A DNA stretch of 64,000 nucleotides, from NCBI GenBank assembly GCA_022606425.2, contig JAHDVF020000876.1, forward strand, positions 62,001 through 126,000, written 5' to 3'. Numbering within the stretch: the first letter of the stretch is position 1; every line of letters begins with the position of its first letter. The notes under the pieces are model-generated. The model had not been told where the DNA came from, did not search any database, and was given only the letters and a program-made list of their open reading frames with translations. Of this stretch, positions 1-8,500 are shown one piece after another. The DNA comes from Lepidostoma basale (Eukaryota > Arthropoda > Insecta > Trichoptera > Lepidostomatidae). The position numbers and the translations under genes are program-made.

Positions 1-356
1 CTTTATAACGCAATGTGAGAGGCTACCGCCATTAACGCACTGCTAGATAACGCCTGGAAATGTCACTCCAATTTATATGCTAACTTGGACCAGTTTTTGT
101 TTTATACAACATTTTGAATGTATACAAATACTTGTAGACGGTTTCCAGATTGCATCTTCGTCTCTATTGAGATAAAATTAATCCTTGAATTGATAACCCG
201 CAATGGGTAAATAAAATCCAGTATTCGTGTACAAGTATTTTTATACATTCAAAATGTTGTATAACTGTAGATTACTTAAAATAATTTTTCCATTTTTCGA
301 CATTCACAACATTTTGTGTTTTGTTTTAACCTCTCAATGCTAATCTATGAACTTAC
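1..356 (-). other. DBR1 intron 4 (partial), with a foldback repeat
   Basis: This is the start of the intron after DBR1 exon 4; the donor gtaagt is at 356-351 on the minus strand. No further DBR1 exon is visible before the window edge. Positions 103-262 form an inverted repeat whose arms read tatacaacattttgaatg and its complement, so a roughly 160-bp foldback MITE is likely. Its interior contains catcttcgtctctattgaga, a motif that recurs near 49715 and, reversed, near 62345. Confidence 0.6.
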
Positions 357-475
357 GCAAAGAACGGTTTAAATTTGATGAGCCCGTCGACATCCCCATG
401 CTGCGTGGCGCTACGCGGCCAGTCGTGCGACAGGAACACGTCCATCGGTTCTGATAATTGGCGCAGACGAAACAC
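357..475 (-). CDS. DBR1: DBR1 exon 4
   Basis: The exon follows acceptor ag at 477-476 and ends at donor gtaagt (356-351). It encodes residues 158-196 ([20 protein letters not shown]...), including metal-binding His174. It is entered in phase 0 and left in phase 2. Confidence 0.92.
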
Positions 476-3345
476 CTAAATATTGTAATCATTAGTAAAA
501 AAGAAACAAGTTATAAAACAGGAATTCTTATTTTTTAATGCAATTAAATTTTAAATAAACTTGAGGCGTTAAAACTGTGGAATTCCATAATGACAATTTT
601 TTTAGGAATTAAAACCTTGTTTTTTCCACTTTTGAGTTTATTTTTCTCGATATGTTTCGAAGGCTTCATGCCTTCATCATACAGAGAACGATATAAACCG
701 ATCACAAAATATCGTTCACCTGATGATGAAGGTGTAAAGCCTTCGAAAAAAAATAAACTCAAAAGAGGAAAAAATGGTGTTTTAATTCATAAAAAAATAA
801 ATTGTAGCTAAATTATTAAGACTGGAAAATAGAAGTCTTGCCTCCAGGTTGCGGATGTGGTAGACACTCCTCTTGGTATTGTCAGAGTATGGCGAGACCT
901 CGAAGTGTCCTTTCAAATAATCGTGTCCTTTGTAAATACCCGAAAGACCTAAAACAAACCAAAATAAATCAAATAAAAAAACACCACATACAGCCGCATC
1001 CCCTTTCTCACGCAATCGATTTCTCCCATTTCTTACACCCATAAAGTCCGGCTTGGTCATGGATAAAATTATAACTTCTGTCTAACTAAGAACTAACACA
1101 CTCAAATCAATGTTATCATCATCAGAATTTATTGTACAATCTTCAAAAAGAGCACAAATAATCTCTCATTGTGATGAAGAAACTGGTCATACCTAGGATT
1201 GAATCCATGTCCTTTGGTTCAGGAACAAAGCATTCTGTCTATAAATTGTAGATTTATGATAAGTTTAAGGTCACTCAATGTGGAATTCCATAATTATGAA
1301 TTGAAAAAAAGTTTTTTTTACTATTTATTTTTCCTTGTGAATCTAAGATATTATTACTGTTTATTATTATTATTTTGTTGAATCGTTCTTTACATCATTA
1401 CAGTGTGAGCCAAATCGATGTAAAGGGTATAGCTATCATTTTGATTCTCGGGACATATGATAGGTAGCTAATCTATCGCCATTTTATTATCATGTGAATT
1501 CTGCACCAGAAAGACAATGTGACAATCATACTGCCATCGCCGGGAATCAAACCCAGGACCTTCGGGGTGGAAGCCAAAGCACTTACCACTCGGCCACGAA
1601 GGTCGTCAACACCTTCATAAGCCCATTTTTAGGGCCATCCCTAGGAAACTAACGTGCCCGCTAACTTGACATGAAGAAGACCTTCAGAAATAGTTTATAT
1701 TTTTCTCGTGATGACAAAGGTAAAATGTATTTGAAACATGTCAAGAAAAATAAACTCAAAAGAGAAAAACAGTTTTTCAATTCATAAAAATATTATCAAA
1801 TCAAATCAAATCAGTTTATTAACTCAAAATACATTACAAACAGGAAAATGAAGCCATCTATTGAGTACAGGTAAAATATTATAAAAATAGCGTTAACATA
1901 TAAATTATAGCATTAACAAATTTTGCTTGGACGAATATGGATTAAATTTCTAGAGTAGTTTGATTTTTAATCCAAAATTTAGTACACCAACATGTTTTTC
2001 TTATCTTGTTAGAGTTTTAATTGAATATAAAGCATCCAAAATATATTAAGAAAAATATAATCATAATGTTGACTCACCTCCTATCCTTACGCCGCCAACT
2101 GTTACGACCCCGGCGTATCCGAGGTAGTAAATATTGGGGGCCACCCAGCCTCCATATGGCAGTTCCTGGAGGAAGTTGGAAGCCTCGTGATTGCCCCCAA
2201 TGAAAATTGTTAAAATTGGGGCCACCGCTTCACCACTGTAGTATCTTATAAGAGTTTACAAAACATTAATAATCTGTAAATATTCATGTCGTCCCGCACT
2301 GGGTTTATGTGTGCGGACAACAATAGGTTAAAACAAAATTCAAGTATTATAAAATTTTCTATTAACTAACTAACCATTACGCCATCTCTCCGAAGGGGTA
2401 GGCAGAAAGAATGGACTGCCACACTTGAACCAATGCGGCATTCCATCCCTCCTTTTCACCCCTGCGGGAGACGCGGTGTGATGGGTTGCGAACCTCAACG
2501 TCACCAATAGACATTAGATCCCGCGCACACTTAGGAACTTTAGTTTTCTATTAATGAACAGTTATTTAAAAAAAAAGGGTAATAATATTTAGAAACAATT
2601 GTTGTCTTCCTTCAGGAGTCGGCTGTTTAGAAATTGGAAGAATTGACGTCCGTATGACTCCCTGTAAAAATATGGAGGAAGTTAAAGAGATTCGTCTGGA
2701 TAGAGTAGTGAGTCTGGATAGTGTGGCAGTCCATTCTCTTAAATTACCACTCCGGTGAAACAGGGATTGTTTATTTATTTTAATAATTAAATTAAAATAA
2801 AACCAAAAATAGGACCGCGGACCGAACACTAGCCACACAATCAGTGGGCAAGCTCACTACCGCTTGCGCTACAAAGCCGTTAGAAATACCGGTGATTAAG
2901 AATACACAACTTTCATGATAAAGTTTAAGAGTTTTTCTCGGAAGTGTCTAGCTAGTACGCTTTCTTACTTTGAATATCGATGACCCTTTCATGGTACTAC
3001 AATCCTACATAGATTCACCCCGAAGTTAATTTCCCAAGTCGTGCCCCTTTCTTGCTAAAGGAATGAAAAAATAGCGGAAACATAACCTCAAAACCACAAG
3101 ATGTTTACTAACGAAAAAGTCTTATAATTACGCATTTAAGGCACTTACTTATAAAAAGTGCAAATATTATGAAATTTTGGTGGAACCGCCATGCAACATA
3201 AGTCGTTTGTGTTCCGGACTGATTGAAAATCACCGCAGCATATTAATAAATCGACTTTGACGTTGTTTTCCTTTTGTAAATGTTCGACGCACTCGTAAAT
3301 TTTTTCCAACTCGCCATGGGCACAACCTTCGATTGCTATTAACAT
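357..3345 (-). CDS. DBR1: Lariat debranching enzyme DBR1, 5' part (exons 1-4)
   Basis: DBR1 hydrolyses the 2'-5' branch bond of excised intron lariats in the nucleus so that introns can be turned over. The four exons are 3149-3345, 2078-2244, 842-948 and 357-475. They join in phase into the first 196 residues, plus two bases, of a protein of the metallophosphatase family. The N-terminus [17 protein letters not shown] is the diagnostic DBR1 start. Cys8 and His10 lie in GCAHGE, where family members have Cys in place of the usual metal-binding Asp. Asp39 is in CCGDF, Asn84-His85 in GGNHE and His174 in SHDWP, so all metal ligands expected in this half are present. The lariat-recognition stretch ([16 protein letters not shown]) is intact. 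The rest of the gene, including the C-terminal domain, lies beyond position 1. It is divergent from MCAT, 1.85 kb away. Intron 3 appears to use a GC donor. Identity is very secure. Confidence 0.95.
545..800. mobile_element. Foldback MITE in DBR1 intron 3
   Basis: About 250 bp form a long imperfect palindrome. The left arm contains cttttgagtttatttttct and cgaaggcttcatgccttc, and the right arm contains their complements. It starts with the motif ggcgttaaaactgtggaatt. Related fragments occur at 1268-1330, 1670-1795, 11560-11660, 33290-33430, 56160-56195 and 61745-61790. It makes up most of this 366-bp intron. Confidence 0.65.
842..948 (-). CDS. DBR1: DBR1 exon 3
   Basis: The acceptor is tttag, with its AG at 950-949. 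The exon encodes [16 protein letters not shown] through HIRNLE (residues 123-157). The only join that keeps the family sequence (NLE followed by VFRLRQL) ends the exon at 842 and uses the donor GCAAGA, so intron 3 looks like a GC-AG intron. Confidence 0.92.
1128..1250 (+). mobile_element. SINE-like repeat, family C
   Basis: About 120 bp of this segment recur at 4668-4792 and 34020-34135. Shared landmarks are tacaatct near the start, a run resembling tcattgtgatgaagaaac, and a section resembling a tRNA B box (ggttcgaaacc in the 4.7-kb copy), followed by tcctggatcagg and accaag. The copies are old and diverged. Confidence 0.5.
1390..1607 (-). mobile_element. tRNA-derived SINE, family A
   Basis: Read on the minus strand, it begins gacgaccttcgtggccgagt. 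It carries an A-box-like tggccgagtggt and a B-box section (ggtcctgggtttgattccc), then a tRNA-unrelated body (cacattgtctttctggtgc, atggcgatagatta) and ends in taa/ata repeats. It lies in DBR1 intron 2. It is one of several copies in the window and not a functional tRNA gene. Confidence 0.75.
1796..1900. repeat. Dispersed repeat (aaatcaaatcagtttattaac)
   Basis: This segment recurs at about 35085-35190, sharing gtttatt-actcaaaa-acattacaaacag and then atccattgagta. It looks like the end of an unidentified mobile element. The 1670-1795 stretch just before it is a piece of the foldback family seen at 545-800. Confidence 0.45.
2078..2244 (-). CDS. DBR1: DBR1 exon 2
   Basis: The exon lies between acceptor ataag (AG 2246-2245) and donor gtgagt (2077-2072). 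It encodes [20 protein letters not shown]... to VGGVRIGG, which carries the catalytic Asn-His pair. Confidence 0.94.
2366..2543 (-). mobile_element. SINE-like element, family B, with target duplication
   Basis: This 178-bp element lies in DBR1 intron 1. It is flanked by the exact 11-bp direct repeat ttttctattaa (2355-2365 and 2544-2554). On its own sense (minus) strand it runs through aggttcgcaacccatcac and cgcgtctcccgc, and ends gtgtggcagtccattcttt...ctaccccttcgg...gttagttag. That last part is the 3' end of LINE family A. Other copies are at 7357-7571 and 38555-38708. Confidence 0.75.
2555..3148 (-). other. Remainder of DBR1 intron 1
   Basis: This is AT-rich sequence between the family B SINE and exon 1. 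I see no gene, recognisable repeat or conserved site here other than the exon 1 donor gtaagt at 3148-3143. Confidence 0.6.
3149..3345 (-). CDS. DBR1: DBR1 exon 1 with start codon
   Basis: The ATG is at 3345-3343. The exon encodes the metal-site motifs GCAHGE and CCGDF and ends with TFYK split across the intron. No in-frame upstream extension fits the family, whose members start a few residues before the GC.HGE motif. Confidence 0.94.
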
Positions 3346-3722
3346 TTTTAAAGGAGTTAACCAATTTTACATATGTTGAAAATATATACTTTATTATTTT
3401 GAACAATTTGCGCTTCCCAACGTCGGTTGTCAAACAAGCTGGTCATAAACAAATATTATCATTCATCTATGGAAGTTAATGTAAACATAACTTACAGACT
3501 CATGCCAGGCGCCGGCAAGTGACCACAAGAGCGAGGGTGTGGATGGGTCATTTATCGAGGTTTGCCAAGTTTTAATGCCATTCAGTTTGTAATCCGTATT
3601 TCGGAACAAATTATACGACCCTTGCAACACACATTTTCATGACACACATCATTAGATTCTTATCGAATTCGGTATTCAATGTTCATCGAATCGCTGCTAA
3701 TTTACTAATGTCCGTCGATTAA

Positions 3723-3897
3723 GGGTGCGGCCACACCGGAATGCCTGGATAGGTGTCAAGACACATTTCGCTTGTGATCACGCCCTGTGGCGCGAACCCT
3801 ATAGTGTGGCCGGCCTCATAGTACGCCATATGTTGGTTCCCCAGGTGTTCTAACCTAACCTAGCCTCTCACCCTGGCACTTCGGTGTGGCCGTAACC
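3723..3897 (+). mobile_element. MITE with 22-bp terminal inverted repeats, copy 1
   Basis: The 175-bp element begins gggtgcggccacaccgga and ends with the complementary cggtgtggccgtaacc. It is flanked by TAA on both sides (3720-3722 and 3898-3900). A 3-bp TWA duplication and G-rich ends fit the PIF/Harbinger group, but no transposase is present. It lies in the DBR1-MCAT intergenic region. Confidence 0.75.
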
Positions 3898-3995
3898 TAA
3901 GTGCACATATTTATTTATTTATTATTTTTATATGTGAATTAATCATTTAACCATTAAAATTTTTTTATAAGTGGACATTGATTTATGTTGCTTTA

Positions 3996-4163
3996 TGGTA
4001 CGGCCACACCGAAGTGCCAGGGTCGGAGGCTAAGTGGACACCCGGGGAACCAACGTATGGCGCACTATGGGACCGGCCACACTATACGCTCCGTGCCACA
4101 GGGTGTGATCACAAGCGAATTGTGTTTTGACACCTATCCAGGCACTCCGGTGTGGCCGTACCC
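3996..4163 (-). mobile_element. MITE with 22-bp terminal inverted repeats, copy 2 (inverted)
   Basis: This is the same family as 3723-3897 in the opposite orientation, about 100 bp away. It shares gataggtgtcaa, cttgtgatcac and ggttcccc. TTA flanks both ends (3993-3995 and 4164-4166), with one extra t on the left. The two copies can pair into a long hairpin. Confidence 0.75.
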
Positions 4164-4667
4164 TTATGAGTGATATCGTAATAGAATTTCTAATCTGACA
4201 AGGATCAACAGTACATTTTTTGGCTTCTGTTACTTCAAGAATACTAACGTGGTATGTTAAAGCTCTTAACAAGGAGTAAACTTTTGATATGCGTAAGTAA
4301 GTAATCTGATCCGTTCCTGCAATTCTCCTACATCTTTCTCTTCAGAGTTATAAACCACACCGCAGATGGATACAAAAAAATCAAAGATCTGAGAAACAGC
4401 TTATTTTTTTAAATGTAAAGGTGCGTTTTTGTGTTTCATTTGCATATTAGTTTTCCATAAACTTCTGTAATATGCATAATGTTAAGTGTACTTTATAAAT
4501 AACCATTTATTGAAATTACACGTTAAAACAAATTCATTAATAGTAAAATGCAGACATGCATGTGAATGCCTTAACCCATCACAACAATTCTAAACCCAAC
4601 ATTTTTTGAGAAAACTATCGTGGTACAACCATTAAAGTAGCACAAAACTTTTAGACTGTAGACTTTA

Positions 4668-4792
4668 TTTTACAATCTGTAATATGAGAAAAATGGCTCA
4701 TTATTGTGAAGAAGGAATCTGTTCATCTCCAGGTTCGAAACCATATATCCTGGATCAGGGACCAAGCATTATATTCTCTAGATCGCCACCCG
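4668..4792 (+). mobile_element. SINE-like repeat, family C
   Basis: This copy has the clearest B-box-like run (ccaggttcgaaacc) followed by tcctggatcagggaccaagc. It matches the copies near 1128 and 34020. The remaining DBR1-MCAT intergenic DNA (4164-4667 and 4793-5193) shows nothing I can name; it should include the 5' untranslated region and promoter of MCAT. Confidence 0.5.
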
Positions 4793-5193
4793 GTTCATTC
4801 ATAACGATTCGTTGAATCTTCGTCCGGCTCAAACGATTTCAAGTTAAACACTGAATTTGACAATATTCTGGATGGCACTCATTATGTGTAGCAAGGGTTC
4901 TTTGATTTGTGCCAAAATATTTATTAACATCGAGTCGAAGGCGGTTAGCGGCGCGGCGGCAAAGTATGACAAACCTATAATAGAGAAATGACCCTTCAAT
5001 ACTTTCGCGGTTGCCGACGCTTGGCGTGAGTCTAGAGACGATTTATATTTTCAATTTATTTTCTATAACATTATAACATTTGTGTTTTGACGTTCAGTCT
5101 GGTTGAATTTTGAATAAAGTGAGGTTATATCATGTTGTGCATAGCCGATCATAGTTAATTTATGTTATATATAATTAAATCACGAAAGATAAG

Positions 5194-5573
5194 ATGTTGT
5201 CTGCACTAAATATTGCTCTGCGTAGAACTAAATGGACCGATGTAACCAAACCTTCGCTGATTTTAACGAAGTTATATTCAAACGAATGTAAAGCCAGCGT
5301 AGAAGAACGGAAGAATTCGCCTTTAAAAAATCTTTTAGATGATTCTGCTACATTTGATGACGTAAATCCTAAAGATCCCGACAGCCAATGGGCCACTCAT
5401 CCTTACCCGGCGGTTTTGTGGAAGAAGATCGAAGAAGAGAGCGGTGTAGATCCATCAGAAGTGTCCATTATATTGTTTCCAGGCCAAGGCACACAATTCG
5501 CGGGGATGGGAACAGAATTAACCAAATTTCCTAAGGCGAGAGAGCTGTTCGATGTGGCTAGCGAAGTAACTGG
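5194..5573 (+). CDS. MCAT: MCAT exon 1
   Basis: The exon encodes residues 1-126 plus two bases: the presequence, a linker (SQWATHPYPAVLWKKIEEE) and the GQGTQ oxyanion motif. The donor is gtaaat at 5574. Confidence 0.95.
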
Positions 5574-8500
5574 GTAAATCAATTATATGTTCTTGAATTG
5601 TATCCCAATGTTTCCCAATATAATAATAACTATAATAGTTAGGAAATTATTATACTCGTGTTTCCAAGTAATCGGAATTTTATTTTTATTTTAGCGTAAA
5701 TTTGCTAAAAATTACATCCCCAAAAGAATTACTGAGGTACAGTCAGGAGCTGATAGTGACTTGCAGCCTCGCCGCGATAGAGAAGTTGAGTGAGGAGAGG
5801 CCGACAGCGCTCTCCACCTGCGTCGCCACTGCCGGCTTCTCACTCGGAGAGATTACCGCCTTAATATTTGCCGGTGCTATTCCATTAGAGCAAGGTACTT
5901 ACATATTCATCGTATATTTTTATTAAATAGAATTTTTTTACAATTATACATATCGCATATTTCATTTATGATAAATTCAGTACTTATTTGGCAAAAGGTC
6001 CCTATTTAATTTTTTTATAAAATTTAGTTAAATATACCACCAGTATTGCAAGCTTTATGTTCTCAAGCTGTACATTTTTTAAATGGCTGTAGAGCTCATG
6101 TCCAAAGGTCCTATCTACCAAAATAATAATAAATTATATGGCAGAAGATCACATCTGCAGTTGAAACTATATGCCAAATGAAAAAATACAATGATTGGTT
6201 ACTGTGACAATTAAAAAAAAATTGATCTTAAATAGTGTTTATATAAATAATCAAAATAATGTAAAAATCTTATTTTTGCTCTCCTGTAAAATTCATAAAA
6301 AGCATTTGGGACCTTTTGCCAAATAATACCTAAAAAATGAGTACTGTTCCTCTTACACCTATTGGAAATGTGATTTAGTGGATGTTTTATGCGGGGGCGA
6401 GATATGTGGGCCAGAGTGCTCCTCTGAAAGAAGCGAATGGGGATTCAGGGTCTATACTGAAGTCCTAGTTTTTTCTCATCCATGGCAGCATTAATAGTAG
6501 AGTAATCTCTTTGCTTAATCGAGTCGCCTTGGAGATCGACATATTTCGTGATTATGATTCTTTCTATTAGACTATTAATAGTTCTTTTTTTTTTATGTTT
6601 CTCTTATAATTTCTTATTATGTAATTGCAAATAATCTGGAATTGTATGTCTGTAATGTTTGTGATTTTTATTTAATAAATGAAATGAAAGATTGGTTAAT
6701 GTAGATTTGTTGATAGGGAATAGTCTTAAATTTTTTCAATGGTTGCTGTTGTTGGCAATTATACACAGTGGCGGTACTACCATAAAAGCCCAGAAGCCCG
6801 GCTTGCGTAGGAATTTTGAATCAAAACCCCCAAATCTAATAAAATTGTGCCCCCGCATAAACCAACAACCCACCAAATCACATTTCAACAATGTTCCCAT
6901 CAAACGTAAGAGGAATAGCCACAAGAGCTGAACCTCTGCAAGCCAGAAGAGGTTTTGATTAAATTTTTCTTACGCAAGCCGGGCTTCTGGGCTTCTATGG
7001 CAGTACCGCCACTGATTATACAATTATGATATTGCAGGGTTGAAGCTTGTGAGCATCCGTTCAGCCGCCATGGAGGCGGCCAGCAAAGAGATGCCGGGAG
7101 GGATGATGAGTGTGCTGTATGGGGCGGATTGCAACATCAAGCAAGTTTGTGCTGAGGCCGTGGAGCACTGCGAGAAGAATGGAGACAAAACTGCCTTTTG
7201 CTGCATCGCCAACTACGTCTACCCTCACCTCAAAGTCTTGTCTGGCACGGAAGGGGTACATATTTGTTATTGAATATTTCATTAAGTTAGGAACAAAATA
7301 AATGGCGCTCTCAAAGTCATCACTGCAAATAGAAATATATCCACTAAAGCAAAGATAACTAACTAACTAACCAGCACGCCGTCTCGCCGAAGGGGTAGGC
7401 AGAAAGAATGGACTGCCACACTTTAACCGTTGCGGCACTCCATCCTTCTCTTTTCACCCCCGCGGGAGACGCGGTGTGATGGGTTGCGAACCTCATCACC
7501 AACAATAGGCACAAAATAAAAATTACATAACACATAATGTTCGTTTATATGGTGCACATGTCAGCTGGACGAAAGCAAAGATGGCAGTACATAATGGAGT
7601 TCTAGTGCCAACCCTTATGTATGGAATTGAAGCTTGGAGCTGGCAAAAAAAAGATGAATGAAGAATAAATTCCCTACAAATGAGATCACTGAGAAGAATG
7701 TGCAGGAAAACGATATATGATAGAATACCAACAACAACAACAACAAACCATCACGCCGTTTCTCCGCAGGGGTAGGCAGAGAGAATGGACCGCCACACTA
7801 CTCTATCCTGGCACACCTCTCTAGCTTCCTCCACATTCATACATCGAGTCATACACGCACGTCGATTCTTCCGGTTTCTGACATGACCAACTTTTAATAT
7901 TTGATTAATTTGGTCATGCCATGTTTTCCTCGGTCTACCTCGACTCCTTACTCCATTTACATTGTTAACGTATACTTTTTTAACCATTCTTTCTTCACCC
8001 ATGCGCTCCATATGATAGAATACCGAATTACAAAATGTAGAAGAAATGTAAGGCAGATGATTACATCATAAGTAAAATTAAAAAAGGATCCCTGAGATGG
8101 TTTTTACATATGGAACGAATGGACGAGGGAAGAATGGTTAAAATGTTGTATACAAGCAGTGGGAGTGGAAAGAGAAACCGTGGAAGACCAAGGAAAGTAT
8201 GACATGACCAAATTAATCAAATACTGAAAGGTGGCCATATTCGAAGTCGGTGCTGTCTAGGCCTTGCATCGTAAGCAAAATTAAAAAGGTTTCCTGAGAT
8301 AGTTTGGACACATGGAATGAATGAATTAGAGAAGAATGGTTAAAATGTTGTATACAAGCAGTGTTGTGGAAAGAGTGGAAGACCAAGGAAAGCATGACAT
8401 GACCAAATGAATCAAATACTGAAATTGATGAGCGTGAGTGTTACAATGTATGAATGTAGAGGAAGCTGGAGAGGTATGTCAGGACAGAGCAGCACGGCGG

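Larger units (their letters stand above)
7288..8255 (+). mobile_element. LINE family A copy (sense +), split by two insertions
   Basis: This is a decayed 3' part of a non-LTR retrotransposon. Pieces read as ...NKINGALKVITANRNIS, then AKMAVHNGVLVPTLMYG-EAWSWQKK, then KIKKGSLRWF-HMERMDEGRMVK and GRPRK-HDQINQILKGGHIRSR. The downstream-of-RT region is typical of RTE-like insect LINEs. A family B SINE (7357-7571) and an opposite LINE copy (7730-8009) interrupt it. It fills much of MCAT intron 3. Confidence 0.75.

Noticed and set aside
171..180. Atypical GFSLGE serine motif in MCAT as evidence of lost activity
   Set aside because: Phe before the nucleophilic Ser is usual in animal MCAT; His293, Arg201 and GQGTQ are present. 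(Coordinates given are residue numbers.)
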